From: Isoetes taiwanensis
Lineage: Eukaryota > Streptophyta > Lycopodiopsida > Isoetales > Isoetaceae
Direction: 5' to 3'
NCBI GenBank assembly: GCA_021234155.1
Contig: JAJEKV010000066.1
Location: 7,156,118-7,220,117 of the forward strand
DNA length: 64,000 nt
How positions within the stretch are numbered: the first letter of the stretch is position 1; each line of letters opens with the position of its first letter. Below, piece by piece: positions 44,335 to 59,243 of this stretch. The notes beneath the pieces were generated by a model. The model was not told the DNA's origin. It did not search any database and saw only the letters and a program-made list of their open reading frames with translations. Both the position numbers and the translations under genes were made by a program.

Positions 44335-44745
44335 GTAAGAAGATTCAAATCTTAAATAAGAAATTTGAATCTTCAAATTTCTTATTTAAGATTCAAATCT
44401 TATTCGTCAGCTCAACCCGGACTCCCTTGAGCTAGGGGCAATTCAAGGTAAGGCAATTTGCAAAAGTTTTGCTCCAAAACAAAGTCATCTCCATTTTAGG
44501 CAGCCCCTTTTGCATAATCACAAATAGATCAAGATGGGCCCCGCTATTCTTCTCCTTTAGCAAGGGTCGGAATAGCTTGAGACAACCGTGTCCTTGTCTG
44601 AAAAATTCATCCGAAGCGCATCGCTTCGACCGAAAGATGTTGTCTGGCCTCATCCAATGTCTAATGTAGCAACCATTTTGTAGACCTCACTGGTCTTCTA
44701 TTGGTCACCCCTTAAATACTTAGATCGATGCCTTTTTCCTTTAGA
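44335..44745. repeat. Dispersed repeat, partner of 41620-41940
   Basis: The second copy of the repeat at 41.6 kb. It starts just at the palindrome at 44348-44393. Confidence 0.75.
44348..44393. repeat. Perfect 22-bp-arm palindrome
   Basis: The arms 44348-44369 and 44372-44393 are exact reverse complements separated by two bases. AAGATTCAAATCTTA also flanks the structure as a direct repeat. Confidence 0.9.
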
Positions 44746-44759
44746 TGACCCCTTTTAGG

Positions 44760-47700
44760 CGTATCATACAAAAGGCACTTACCTTTTGATATATTCGACT
44801 CCAAGCCTTTTCCAAAGGGAAAGGGTTTTGGCTTTTAAATAAAGAACGTAGATCTCTTTGATTAATATCAATCTTGTTAATTTGAGATTATCCGGTTTGG
44901 TGGAAAATATTTTTAGAATTTTTCTTAAGTTGATTTCCTAAGATTTTTGAGGTTTTCACCGGCCAAGAATTTTTCCGACTTTCCAAAAATTGTAGAAAAT
45001 TTTTCCTATTATTTTGGTTTTTGATTTTTCCCCCAACCTCGGCATTTAGGAAGATATATTCAAATGGGACTTCCTCCTCGGCAAAGAAGGAGTGCTTGGT
45101 CCAACATGCTTGGTTGGGTGAATACATGTTTGGTTAATTTTCATCTTCAACATCTGTGTCTTATTCAACCGCTTCGCCAGAAGCAGATTATTCTTCCATT
45201 TGATCATTGCGCCTCATCAAATTATCTCATTGTGCTCCTTCAAACCACGACATGTGATCTCTTTCTTTCTTGCTCCAATGAATGCATTGATGCTTGCTTC
45301 AAACCTTGGCATGGGTGTTAGTTTTATGGCATAGTGACTCCTATTGCAAGAGAGATTATTCACAACATGGGCTTATTCTACTCTTCAACCGGAATCATCT
45401 GGCAAACAAAGGCTTTTTTGTTGTTTTTATGTCGAGCTTGGGATAATTTTCAAGACCCGCTATCAATCCCCTTCTTATGATTTTTGAAATTGGTAAGGAG
45501 ATTCATATTTCAATTGGGCAAATGTGTCTAACTCTAATATCTTGTTGATGGTTAGATAAAGTTAGAATCAGATGTTTTATGTGTGTTTTTCCTCCTAATC
45601 TAAAAAACAAAGCTATAAATTTGGTTTGCATATATAAACAGAGGAAAAGGGATACCCGGCAAGGCATCTAATATATGTGTTAATTTTGCTATGCCGCATT
45701 ATAATTCTAGATGAGGTGTGGTTCTACTAGGAAATTTGGGTTATGTTTTAAGGACCTAACTAGGGTTGAGGCTTTACAAGGGAAATTGTGTTCCGTGAGA
45801 TTAGGCTAAGCTTCTAGTATTAGATTCTCTATAAGTTTGTTCCGAGTTTAAATCTTCAGATGGGGAATATTTATGAGCTCCTTTAGCTCATTTTAGGACT
45901 TTGATCGATTAGAAATATCTTGCCTGATTTGAAATACAAAAAGGGCTTTGTGCAAAGGGCTTAGTTTGCTATCGAATTTGGTTGCATGTGGTTTTGTTCT
46001 CTTTGTTTCTTTATACCTAGACATAGACTTGAGACGTAACATACTGTTTGTTCTCTTTTGTATCTTTCTTTTTATACCTAGACATAGACTTGATATGTAA
46101 CATACTTTGGATTCGTTGTCTTTTTAACTTTGATTCATAAATATTTTCATGAATGCCTTTGTCTTCTTCATTGTGGCAGGAGCAAGGGTTTCCATAGATG
46201 TGTTGATATCAATTGTCAATATATGCATGCTAAAGGAATTATAATATATGAAGTGTTAAAGTACAACATGCGATAAAATATTGATATTGCATCCAGGGAT
46301 GAAGATCTGCCATGGCACTTGATGTTTGAATGATACTTGACACTTCCAGACTAGATTTGCATTTACATTTTCCTTTGTAGAATGGAGCTTGCTTTATTTT
46401 GAAAAGATGGGTTAATGGTTATGCCTCTACTTATATCATAGAAGTGGCAGTGTTACATGTCTATTGGACAATGAGCCTTGGTTTTTCTAGGCCTCCTATG
46501 CTTGTCCTCAAGAAGTACAAATTGACATGTATGCAACTTGAAGAGGGCTGAAAATGACAAAACATGTTGATGCCTAAGTTTCTTAAATGATCCTAACATC
46601 TTTCCTTTCTCTTTGAAATAATTATTACTTCTGTCTTGGTTGATAAGTGCTTCTTGGGCTTCTTTGAGATGGATTGCTGAAATGCTTGAAGATTTTTCAG
46701 GAAGCTAGAGAGCTTTACATGATTAAATGTTAAAGTTCACAATTGCTAAAGTCGGTGTGATTTTGTGCAAGGTCGATTTTATTTTGGAGTCATCTCAGGC
46801 AACAAGCCAAACCACGTTCAATAAGTGAAGGTCTTAACATCAACTTTGTCATCCGTAGTCTACTAACTTACAAGTCCATATAATCAAGATCAAAAGCAGC
46901 TAAAACCTTCACCATATTCGGAGACATTTGATCCGGCTCTCGCAAACACGATCGCATTTCAAGGCATAACAAATTCCATTTTCTAATATCACCTGTGTTC
47001 TTTGATTAGGCTCTTCAACGCAAGGTTTTCAACATGAGTTTAGTGATGCTTGGATTGAACCAAGGCTTCCCACTTAGTTCTACATCTTAAAGTTAGTGTC
47101 AAAAGTTGAAGAGGTGGTTCACCGACCAAAACCTTCACCACCACATTCCGTGATATTGGTTTGACGGCAATCATGGCTCCATTTCAGATCATAACAAGTT
47201 TCATTTTTCTATATAAGCCAATTTTACAAGCAAATTCCATTGTAGAACATCATCCACAACATCACAATTTTGAATGTCGCTACCACATCACATTTTGTTC
47301 AAATGAGCTCAAGTAACATCTTCTTAATTTCCTTTAAAAGTTGTTCATTCATCCAATGCATAATTGTATAAAACTTCAAATTGTGATCAGATATGTTTTT
47401 TCTCGTGGTTGTAGCTTCTAGCAAGCTCTTAGTAAGCTTTGTATTGAAAATAGTAGCTAGGCAAAATGGTAATTTTATTCACAAAAAAAAAATTATTTGT
47501 CGTGAGATGTACATACCTTGAGTTATGCAAGACTTAGATTATCCCCGGGTGACAACTTTCCCATGTGGAATGGTGATAAATTGAAATAATTACGTGTTGC
47601 CTTTAAGCCCAAGTGATGGTCAATCTTCATGACCAAAAAAGCATGACTTATGCTTTGTACAAATATCATCTCAATGATCACTACATCGCCTCCTAGGTGC

Positions 47701-50700
47701 AACTCATCTAATGAAGTTCGCCAAGATTAGAGATTGCTTTATTTGGTAAAGAAATATTACCGATTCCTTGATTTTAAATGTAAATCGCCATATGCTTCTT
47801 AGTTGTTCATGTAGTTGATCTTGAGATCCCTAAAACTATAAACACATTGACCTCCGTGTATCTTGGTTTTTATTATATCCGATAAAAAGAAAAAAGTAAT
47901 TATGTAATAATGATATTTTAGGACATGCAAAAGAATCTGAAAAATTGATTATATCTTCTATTTGTCTGTAGCATGGTTTCTTAGAGATCTATTGAGATAC
48001 TCTTGCCTTTTTGGCATGGATTTGACGCTTCCTCGCTTTGCCAAAAATCTCTCGGTGCGCAACTTTGTTAGCAGATTCATGGATCAAATCAAATATGAGT
48101 AACTAATATTATAACGCTTACTATACCGATTTGTTCTCATTTATGAACAGGTGTTAGACTATTGCCAAAGAATCATGTTGAGAAGGGCATATGTTCCCAA
48201 GCATAAGGACATTCTCAAAGCTTTTCTAGCTTCACAAATACTTTAAGGATTTATTAAAATTTTACTGCATCAAAAGGTTTTCGAAAAGGCAAGGTGAATT
48301 GCATGCAATAGAACGCCATATCCGAATGTCAAGAGAAGGAGGGTGAAAGCATGCTATGGTGTACCACTTTTGAACCCCAAAAAGTACCTACATCGGGTAC
48401 TTTTTAAACCCGTACTTTCTCGCTTTTTCTTTCCATTAAAATCAATCCAAAATTTTTGAATTGAAGGTCAATAACATGTCAATCTATTGTATTAAAGGAT
48501 AACAATACTATTAGAGACTAAAATAAATGAATCAACTTTGAAATTATTGTTTATTGAGAAATTTATGCAGTTCTAAGTACCCAAGGTTGGTAATGCTTCG
48601 GTAGTTTTGCACTCCCAAAAAAAGAACTTTAGATGGTACACCTTAGCATGCTTTTACCCAGGAAGAAAATGTATGAGGATATAAGAGCACAATAATTATA
48701 ATTGCTTGATTGATAAGCATGCCCTCTAAAATTTTTAGTAAATTTTCTGTTGTCCTCAAAAAGGACCAATCACTTCCATACCAGGGCAAGATTTTCTGCA
48801 GGCTTTTGCGTTCCTTTTTTATTGCACGATAAGGCAGCTGATTTTCTCATAATCACTGCTTGATTCTTGGGAATCTAAATGGTTTTGCGAGAGCACAATT
48901 GTAGTCCAGGACCAAGAGGCGTATATATAGAACCTTATAATGAAGTGGATATGGACTCAACAATTTCAAGTAAGTATGTTCATGTTTAGGCTCGTGTTTT
49001 TGCCTTTTTCTTTGTATTGCCACAAATCTTATTACATGGAAGGGCCTACATTTCAAGTTCTTATTATCGCATGAACCATTTCCTTCTTTCGAATGAGTGT
49101 ATGTCCTAAGTTAACATAGAATGTATTAGCTGCAATTTTGGAAGGCACTTGGGTGAAGGACACTGACGTTACCCGAGTGAAGGACACAAATGTTATTCTT
49201 AAATTCAACCAGCAGCTTCCAAAGTCTATGTAAATCAAGCCGCCAAGTAAGGGTCGGGCAACTTTAGGTAATGTCAATCTAGAAGTATCGTTTTATTGTT
49301 AATTGTCTGGACATGTGAAAGCTTATTCCCAAATTTAATTAGCCTCCTTTCTCGATGTGCAACACATGCCTTTTATGGCTCATACGCTTCTAGCATGGAA
49401 GAGAGAAAATAATTAGTTCTACTCATAAAAGACATGCCCTTTTGTGGCTCATCTGGGATTCTAGCATGGAAGAGAGAACAAATTGTTATTAGAGAATCAT
49501 TAACTTTATGCAAAGCATGAGAGTATTTCCATTTCAGATTCATTTTGCGGGTGTTTGTCTTAGTGGTAACACACTAGTTCTTGTAACTATAGGGTCTCGA
49601 AGTTCAAGACCACTTTAATCGCGACTTTGAACTATTGGGTGTCAAAACCCACGACGCACGTGGTTCAAAGGTGGCCCAACCGAAAGCAATGTAGTATGAT
49701 GTGTGGTCACATGTCCAGCTTGGGTCGCTTAGATCTTTATGAAGCTGACCATCAACTATTCAGTAAAGTTTTTAAACAATTAATAAGTGTTTGCTTCTTT
49801 CAAGCTTGCTGAAATGAATATTAGTTTTTTCTTTTTTTTCTTTTTCTAATCTCTACATCTCTCTAATAATCGATAACGCAAATTGACCTCCCGGGTGAAA
49901 TGGATATTAGTTATTTTTTCTTGAGTAGATTCCATACCTCTTCAACACCAAGAAATTGATTTCATCATCTTATTTATTTTCTTATGCGATCTACCACCAA
50001 GACATCAATACCATCCGTGGCTATAACTAAATGTAGCTTCTAAATTAAGCTTTTGTTTGTACCTTTGGTTTGCCCCTCATTTCACAAAGAAAGAGCCCGG
50101 CTCTCCATTTCAAGTTCTCGCATTGTTGGAATTGACAAAGAATCCGCCTTCCATTTCAAGATCCAGGATTGCTGGAACTTGATTAATCCTCAAAGTGATT
50201 TTGAAAGCTATATCCTGCATTCTACTAGATTTTTCTCCAACTAGAATATATAGCTTTTAAACTATTAGCAACACCAACAATATACTCTTTCCATACTTTA
50301 TGTATTTTGAGAATTCATCTACACTCTATACCGAGGTATATCCGTTGAGCTTTAACAACAAAGCATACCGATATATTTTGGCAATGGGTCCTCTTCGTTG
50401 ATACTACATTTTTGTCGCTAAACTTATTTATGCAACTGCATAGCTACATGTATTTGTGCTCCTTTTACATTCAAATTTCAAGCCTGCCATACCAAATAAG
50501 GTTCTCAAATGATAATACCAACATCCTCGCTCTCAAATTGTCAAGGCTTTGAAAGAACTACAAGAAATATAAGAAATTTTCAAACATCAAAGAAATGAAA
50601 GAACTATAAGAAAATATAAGATCAATATGTTGCTTTCTATTGTAGATTCATCTTTTGAGAGTTCGACGGATAAACATTTACTATGTTCTATATAGCCCAC

Positions 50701-51630
50701 ACGATGATTTTCGTATCCCTTACCTAAAATTTGCTTCACTCTTTTTAACTCAGAATTTTAATTTGTTACACTTTTGTAGATGAATCTTCCTCGGGCTACG
50801 AGACCTTAATGCTACGATCGTTAGCAATCATCATCATAATTTGATTTTTCTCATCTAACATTTCAGATACTCAGAAAGCCTATTCTAGAAAGTTCTAGAT
50901 AAGCTCAAGGCGATTTCATGGATTCCTATTTGCTTTTGCTTTACGCTTCCTTTGCATCCGAGACTATGCCCGACCAATATCCTATTAGTACTTAAAGAAT
51001 TTTAAACATTGTTACTTGATGGCAACCCGATATCTCATTACTTTGCCCTGCTAATAAATTGTCCTCGCTCTGCATTCCATGCTTGGACTACCAAGACTAA
51101 CATCCGAAGGCTACACCCCGAGTTATCATATTCAGACAAGAACCAACCGGCCCCAAAGAAAAGTGCCGATGAATGCCGGAGATATTAAATATAATGAAGA
51201 CACATAGATGGCTCTCGGGCGGTTTTAGAAAATCCGCGCTGAAGGAGGAAGAAAACCATGGTCAGAGTGGTCTTCGCACCCACATAGAGCAAGGCTCAAT
51301 GCTTATAAGTAGATTCTGAAATATCAGATACTTGCAAAGGACAATACGCAAGACAAACATACCAAATAATGGGGAAACTAACTGTAAAATAAATGCAAGA
51401 ATGTGCACTTCTTACATCTCTTATAATACAACCACTAAATCATATGAAACCTTAATTTTAAACGCTTATAAATATACTTTTGCACCACCCAAAACATTTG
51501 AGGTATGGAGATAGATATCGGTATTAAAGATGTGTTGATGAATAAGGGGGAAGCCGCTCGACTCCGAGGGGAAATCTCGACTACGAGCCGGGAGGCTACG
51601 CTGACCCTAATCAAGCCCGGCGACTTTGCC
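44760..51630. other. Gene-free spacer between the duplicated segments
   Basis: Almost 7 kb of AT-rich sequence with no open frame longer than about 85 codons and no recognisable motif. GGTATAATATGTAACATAC-like and ACCTAGACATAGACTTGA repeats occur near 46015 and 46075. GGCTCATNYG with TTCTAGCATGGAAGAGAGA repeats at about 49390 and 49450. Confidence 0.5.
49553..49630 (+). mobile_element. Possible tRNA-derived SINE head
   Basis: TGTCTTAGTGGTAACAC and GAAGTTCAAGACC resemble A and B boxes with tRNA-like spacing. No acceptor stem forms, so this is not a functional tRNA gene. Confidence 0.3.
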
Positions 51631-52330
51631 CTACTGAAGTGTTAGAATCACATCGAAACTAGGCAGAATAGGCCGACATGGAACCATACCTTACTATGTA
51701 TGTGAAAAAACATGGATTGGTCCCTTAATATTTTATTGGAATATATGATTGTTTTTAATGATATTCGTTTCATGTATCCATAATTTTGGGGTTGTTCTTG
51801 CCTGGAAAATAATGTAATATGTTATCAGATTATACATTATTTTCGTCTTAATGTTCCAGGATTCTGATGTCATGAATTTAAAGAACTTGCCCTTCTGTTT
51901 TGCATATTTCAAGTCGCATCTAGAAGACGCATGGGAATTGCAATGTTTATATGATTTATCAAGTCCAAAAAAAAAGCTAAAAAAAAAACAAAAGCCCCTT
52001 AGGAAACTAGAAAATTACTGCAGGTTGGCGTAATTTTGGAATTGACATAATCCCAATTTAATTGAATGATGGTTTTTGAATAGTTTATTTTTAATTAATT
52101 ATATTTATTAGCACACCAGCCCAACCAAGCCTACATTCTTCCTTGCAATTCTGGGCTATTCACATAGCAGTTCTAAATCAGCCAAACCTTAGGTGGCATG
52201 AGGTTACGCCGTTGGATCTGCATTTTCTTAAATCGATGGCCATGAAAAGAAATGGCCAAAATTTTACACGGAGATATGGAAAGAGCGAGCTTTGGCTCGT
52301 CGGTTGCTAAGCCAAGCATTCTGAGATCAA

Positions 52331-54462
52331 ACTCTATATGGATCTTGGATTGGTAAGCAACCAACATTATCCCATCTAAAAGTGTTTGGTCATATCGGAT
52401 ATGTGCATGTACCTAAACAAAAACGAAGAAAATGGGAGGACCATAGTATCAAGTGTATCTTTGTTGGCTATACAGTATGTTTGCCAAGGCATACTGTATG
52501 TACAACCCCTTTACCAAGAAAGGTTTCATCTTCCGAGATGTTACATTTGTTGAAGATACCTTCTGGAATCACAAAAAAGATGTACCTCCTATATCTTGGT
52601 GTCAAGGCCCCTGGCAAGTCCTCTATCCTCCAATATCTCCTCTCACTCAAGATGATAACATGCAACCCAATCCTCCAATTATTCAAGCAGAGCAATCAGC
52701 TCCTGTTATAGTTCTAGAGGAAGCCCCAACAAACATAAACACTGAAGATCTTGCTCCCAAGCTTATGCAAGATGAAGATGTTCGGATGCCCAATCACTCA
52801 CCTCGAAGGATTTGGAAGCCCACGATAATGGGCAACAATTTATGGATAGCCCACTTCCTCTAGTGGCATCCCCAAGTACAAGTCGATATGGTTGAAAACG
52901 TACTTCTTCTTTGAAGACTTTGGAGTCTTCCATGCAATCATTAAAGAAGCATTTTGCTATCATAGTTGGTGATCCACTGACTCTTAAAGATGCTTTATCA
53001 GATCTAAATTCCAAAGAATGGCACGATGCTATGGTTTTTGAATATGATTCTCTCATGAAGAATCATACATGGACCTTGCAACCACTCCCACCAGGGCGCA
53101 AAGCAATTGGTTGTAATTGGCTCTTTAAACGCAAATTCAAAGCTGATGGATCCATTAATCGTTATAAAGCAAGATTAGTAGCAAAAGGATCCTCTCAAAT
53201 TGAAGGGATACATTACCTTGATACCTTCTCTCCTGTTGTCAAAATGGCATCCATCGGAACTCTCCTTACACTTGCTGCTGCTCAAGATATGTACATCCAT
53301 CAACTGGATGTTAAGGCTGCATTTCTCAATGGTAATTAACTTGGAAGAAGATATCTCCGTGAAACAACCTGAAGGTTATGTTCAACCTGGACAAGAGTCT
53401 CTAGTATGCAAGTTACATAAGCCGTTATATGGCCTCAAATAGTCTCCACGAGCATGGTATCAACGGATTGACACCTTTCTCAAGTCACATAACTATAAGC
53501 AAGGGGGAGCGAGTGTAAACAAATTCTTGTCAAAGAAATTCAAATGATTGATTATGGTGAAATTGCTTACTGCTTAGGAATCCAAGTCCTAAGAAATCGG
53601 AAAAAGAAGACAATTCATCTCAGTCAACAAAAATATATTGAAGATCTCTTAAAAAAATTTGAGATGGATAAGAGTAAGTCAATAAGTACTCCAATGGATG
53701 TGAATATAAATTTGTCCAAAGATATGTGTCCTCAAAATCCTCAAGAAGAAGAGACTATGAAGAATACATCTTATGCAAGTGCAGTAGGCAGTCTCATGTA
53801 TGCTGCTATATGTACAAGACCTGACATTGCTCAAGAAGTCAGTTTCATGAGTTAATTCTTAAGTAATCTAGGACCTATGCACTGGGCTGCAGTGAAGAGA
53901 ATTCTTCGCTATCTTTCTGGCACCCCTAACTTTGGACTTACATTACAAGGTGGCTCGTTCACACTCACAGGTTATAGTGATGCTTCTTATGCCAGTGGTG
54001 TTGAAATTCGCAAACCCACAATTGGATATTATTTTCAACTTGGAAAAAGCACCATCTCCTGGTATAGTAAAAAGCAACCTACAATTGAAATCCTTATCAA
54101 GTGTTGAAGCCGAATATATAACTATTTGCCAAGCAATAAAAGAAGCCATATGGCTCTGCAGGTTACTTGAAGACATCATGATACCTTCACAAGAACCAGT
54201 GTTAATCAAGACTGATAGCACAAGTTGCATCGGCATGGCAACACAACTAAGAATCAATGCTAAACCAAGACATATTGAGATCCAGTACCATTTTGTACGA
54301 GAAAAGATTCTTGAGAAGAAGATTGAACTTCAATATTGCCCCATTGAAGATATAGTAGCAGATTTTCTTACAAAACCTCTACCAAAAGACAAATTTGTTC
54401 TATGCAGACAAAGCCTCAACATAGAAGACAGTTCGAAGGCATCGGCTAAGAGGGAGCCTTAA
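52331..54462 (+). pseudogene. Ty1/copia pol remnant, copy 2
   Basis: Same layout as copy 1: integrase end (WIGKQPTLSHLKVFG), linker (frameshifted near 52780), RT start (WLFKRKFKADG, LDVKAAFLNGN), and a TAG after PLYGLK. Then comes a 103-base deletion at 53507-53510 that removes the catalytic YVDD segment. The RNase H half is better preserved than in copy 1: TGYSDASYASGVEIRKPT, SWYSKKQPT, SSVEAEYITICQAIKEA, LIKTDSTSC, KPRHIEIQYHFVREK, DFLTKPLPKDKF, stop at 54462. A purine-rich AAGAGGGAG follows and could be the PPT. It cannot be active. Confidence 0.9.
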
Positions 54463-57400
54463 CAGAATGGCATTCCGTTGGTTATCCGCTGCCTGTAAAC
54501 TAGTGTGCATTCTGCCACGTCACCCATAAGCCACATAAGCTTGTCCACCTCATTGATCCATGTCTCCAATAGACATGCCTTTTCCAATACCCATGTCCTT
54601 TCCCAAAAGACATGCCCTCATGACCTTTCATATACTTTTACTTGCTTACATAAATTGTTCTATTTTCCATATTTCAATACAATTCAACTCAAGCATTGCA
54701 CAACTACAGGGGAGCCCTTCCAGTCTGCCGCTACTGTCTCTCAAAACAGATATGTATTCTCAAATTCATACATGAATATATGATTCCATTATATATTCAA
54801 TTTTGTATGATTATATAAGATTCTTGTTTTCTGCCATATGCATTATATTTAATTTCATTGTCTACTGATTTGCTCTATTATCACAGCAGACCTAACAATT
54901 TGCTTGTTTTAGATAAGTTTTGAACCAGTCCCTTTGTCAGAAGTCTACGCTTAGATAATAGATAAACCTATGCGGACAAAGAAAATGCTATCTTGCCCTC
55001 CTTTCTACATCATGTTCTCTAACTTTAACTATACGAGATATGTCTAATCTACCAGTGCACAATGATGATGTTCAAGAAATTTGTCAACTTGAACATTGGA
55101 AAGTTTGTGGTTTATATATCTTACTATTACATAGCATTTCAGAATAATACATACTCTTTCTCTTCAAAAAAATTACAGATGTAAAGGAAATTAAATGCAA
55201 CTAGTTGCTAGATGAAAATACGTACCTAGCAAAGGTCTACAATCTGCTTCCTTGCCAATCACAGCTCCAAGACAATCTCGAGGGGCAATCTATAATACAA
55301 AGATACCTAGTGCATATTTGAAGGAGAGGCGAGACATGGATTTATAGAAATGGTATTAGGAATGAGAGAATGCTTCTACATCAGTTGCCACCATTGAAGA
55401 CATAATGAAAGCTCGTTCCATCAGAAAAACGTAAATAAAAGCATCAACAGCATCCCACTTACACATAATCTTGTACCGCAATACCTTCTAGCCCGCACTT
55501 TTATCTTCCTTGCAAGGTAAAGGACTTGAATTTCCATTGCCGTCACTGCATTTTCTTCAATTGAATGGCATTGTAGTCAAGAATAAATAGAAATCTGGAA
55601 AACAAACTAGCAAATGGCCAACAGGAGAAAGCGGATGATGAAAAATCTGCCCTGGAAACAGATGGCGCAGTCGCCTAATAATGCCTAAAGAAAGTCTGAC
55701 CACCTTGGGCAAAAGATTCGAACTAGTTGAACTCGACATAGACATCCTGATGTTTGCAGGTTCTGATGCTTGCCAATATTGAAGCTTCAAAAGGCCGCCA
55801 TGACGTTGCAAAATTCAGGGGACACGAACACAGACAAGAACAGAAGGGAAGGAAAAAAAGAAAAAATAGACGGGCTTGCACAAGGAATATGAGTTCCGGT
55901 GAGTTTTCTAGCAGATTGAGCAAAGAGGATATCTGTGGAAAGAGCTCGAAGAGGGTAAATGCAATTTTTTGGGGCTTTTCAATATTTACTGACAGTAAGA
56001 TCAGAAAATATAGCATCTAATAGTGTATATTGAAATTTGCTGAGGTTTAGTGCACGTGTATAGGCTAGAATTTGAGAAATTGTTGTAGGGAAGGTTAGGC
56101 AAGCCTGCTAAAAATAATAAAAAATAAAAATAAATTATCATCCTTAAGATATTCATAGATATAGCCTCATTTATTCATAGATATAGGCCTCATTTTAACA
56201 AATCCTACAGCTTTCTCAACTAACTAACTCTTCGCAACTCACTTTCGGACTAGCATCCTCAATATCCATCTCTATTTCCTCAAGTATACATAGCTTTGAG
56301 TAGAGAGTATTTTCTCTACATTCTTCGATGGTCCTTCTAGTAGCAAACAACTGAACTTTAGTTAAAAGTTAAAAATGATAGAAAATAGAGCTATCTAAAT
56401 ATGCAAGAGCTTTTAAGATCCGTAGAGGCATTTTCAGTTAGCACACGGTTTATGGGCAGCACAACCATGACCTAATCTAGCCTATTAGAGATGCATCCCA
56501 TTTGATGCTCCACATTGCTTTATGCTTTATCCAAACAAGACTCCTTGCCAATTTTTGAATCCTCCATGCATGCAGCTGAATTCTCGATTAGATTTGTCCA
56601 TCTAAAGTTTGAGATTCTTAACTTTCATGTTCACAAAGTCATAGAGGTCTTCAAAGAGAGGATTAGTCAACAGATTCGAATAGTTAACAGTCCTAACCTA
56701 TACAACTGTCACCGTATTTTCAAAGGGGTGTATTAGATCTTCAGGTTCACAACCTTCAAGATTCAGACTACGTGAAGGTTTATTCGGAACAACTACTTCA
56801 CCATCAGCCAAGGATACATCAGTAGAACATACCCCCTTATAAATAGAGTGGTTGATGGTGCTCGGTGGGCAATAGCTTGAAAAGAATCAAATCCAACTTG
56901 AGCAACAGAAGCATTCCTGAGAAGCATTTCCTTCTTATGCAGTAATTTCTTATGTGCTTTCTATTATGATCATTCATATTGCTTTTAAATGTATTGGAGG
57001 AGTCTACAGCTGCAATAGTATGGACAGAGCTTGCAACTGTATGGACAGAACTTACAGACAGGGGAAGGCATATAAATGTGGGTTCTAGCCGAAGTGAATT
57101 TTTGGATGTAAATTTAACAGAGAAATACATGATGAAAGCTATGGTTCTTTTAGCATATACAGCTTATCTAAGTGCACCCATAGAGGATTGAAGATAAAGT
57201 CCTTGAAGATGCCTTTTGTGTTAACATGCATAATTCAGAGGCTAAGGTAAATTTTTGGATGTAAAACTATATTCAACTTATTTAAGAATTCCACATACCA
57301 GTTTATTTTTCTGCATGCATTTATATAAGATTTTTTGATTCTATAAAAGTTTAATCTAGGATTCCAAGTTTTGATCGATTTTAAATGTTTGTTGATTTGG

Positions 57401-58090
57401 CTATGGCGTTCATCTCTTGATATGCCAGACCTGTATTGTACTGTACAACACTCATGGCAGATGGTTCAGACTTCATCAAGAGATACAAATGGTTCATACT
57501 TAAGAAATCCACTCTTGATCAATAAATACCACTCTGGGTGACATGGCATAGATATAGCTATGTTAAGAACCATGTCCATGATGTTCTTGCTATGATTAAT
57601 CAATCTATATAATTATGTTTTTGCACTCTGCAGTTGGAGTCCTGGAATTTCTAAAATTCAATCATGTTGTAAACATATATGAATGTGTAGAAATGCTTTT
57701 AAGTTTGGCCTTATACAAAACTTGATGATAGTCATTTTGCAGGGAAATTAGACTGATGTTATGATTCTAGATCGAAGGTCTATGTTGTATCTGCTTCTAT
57801 CTTTGCGGGAGAGCCTTATGAATTGAGGTGGAGTTGTAAATTGTGATGACACCATGCATCATGCTGATTATTTCTTTTGACCTGTTTTAGTCTAGATTTG
57901 GACATTTAAAGGTACAAAGGTGAGTTTCTTAACTAATTGGAATATATCTGATGCAACTTCAATACAATATATATTCTTATAACGCATCCATGCTATGATC
58001 AAGCACAATCAACAATACTATGGAGGCAACTGCAATTTGTAATTAGTGATTTGTGATTTGAAAATAGGAAGTTACACCAACCAATCATTT
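54463..58090. other. No recognised gene; sequence downstream of copia copy 2
   Basis: Matches 27667-31290. The overlapping frames at 56837-57130 (minus) and 56979-57191 (plus) are identical in translation to those at 30.0-30.4 kb although the flanks differ, which hints at a sequence stretch free of the error-prone sites rather than at selection. Confidence 0.4.
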
Positions 58091-58092
58091 TT

Positions 58093-58284
58093 GTACCCCA
58101 AACCATACGTCTAAATCAACACAAAACAATTTCGTACCCTAAACCATAGATATAAATCAACACAAAACAATTTCGTACCCCAAACCAACAAAAAGCAATT
58201 TCCTGCCCTAAACCATACATGTAAATCAACACAAAACAATTTTGTACCCCAAACCATACGTATAAATCAACATAAAACAATCCC
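58093..58284. repeat. ~41-bp minisatellite, copy 2
   Basis: The counterpart of 31293-31485 with the same number of units and small indels. Confidence 0.85.
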
Positions 58285-59243
58285 TTTTTTTTTTGCATGA
58301 ATAGTTGGAGTTTGTATATGCATAGAAAAGCTAGGAAATTTCATTACAAGAAGGCAAGCAATTTCATAGGGCCATAATTGTCATGACACAGAACTGTAAA
58401 TGAATGACATAGAATTCCGATCTAAAATCAACACTTAGAGTTGGCAGAGATACAATGCAGTAGAACAAGACGAAATCAAACACTACATTTGTAGAACCAT
58501 GAGCTCACAAGATTTCTCTATATTATGATCCTATCTAAAATCAACATTAACAGTTGGCGGGGATCAAGTACAATAAACTATAGTAGAACAAGACGAAAAT
58601 AAAACACTACATATGTAGAAGTATGAGCTCACGAGATTTCTCTATATTAGAACGATGAAAGTATGATATTCTGTTCTCACATAAATACAAGCCCCATAAA
58701 CACGAACCACATATCGCCCAGCAACGTTAGAGGCTTGGTTTTCTATTTCTCAATGATTATATTCTCCCGTTTGGGTGTCCATTAAAAGAAGGTACGTATA
58801 TATTTCGAGCCAATCCTTTAAAACGTGTGTATAAATGCAAAAAAAAAGAGACCAGTTCCTCCAATATATACAAAAAAGCGACCATTATGGATAACGATGT
58901 GTTTCCAACCTTGCCCATGAATTTCCATATTAGAACGAAGAAGCTCTGAAGATTATAATATATCCCAAGCACGAAGCTTATCTCAAGATTACAAAGTTAC
59001 ATTATGCCCCGCTCTCCAATTAGCTACGTATATCAACTTATGCCCAGCAACGCTGGGCACCATTACTAGTATAGAATAAAATAGAATAGATTTTTAGCGT
59101 CCACGGAGACCGACTGGCCTATGGGACCCAAACAAGCAGCAAACATATTCTTGTGGATTAAAAACCCCCGCCAGAAGGTTTTTCGAGGAAAAACATTAGC
59201 GATGTAAATCTGGCGGCATCTTTGTACAATTGTGTAGGACAGT

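Noticed and set aside
49553-49630. tRNA gene
   Set aside because: Box-like motifs are present but no acceptor or anticodon stems form; at most a SINE head.
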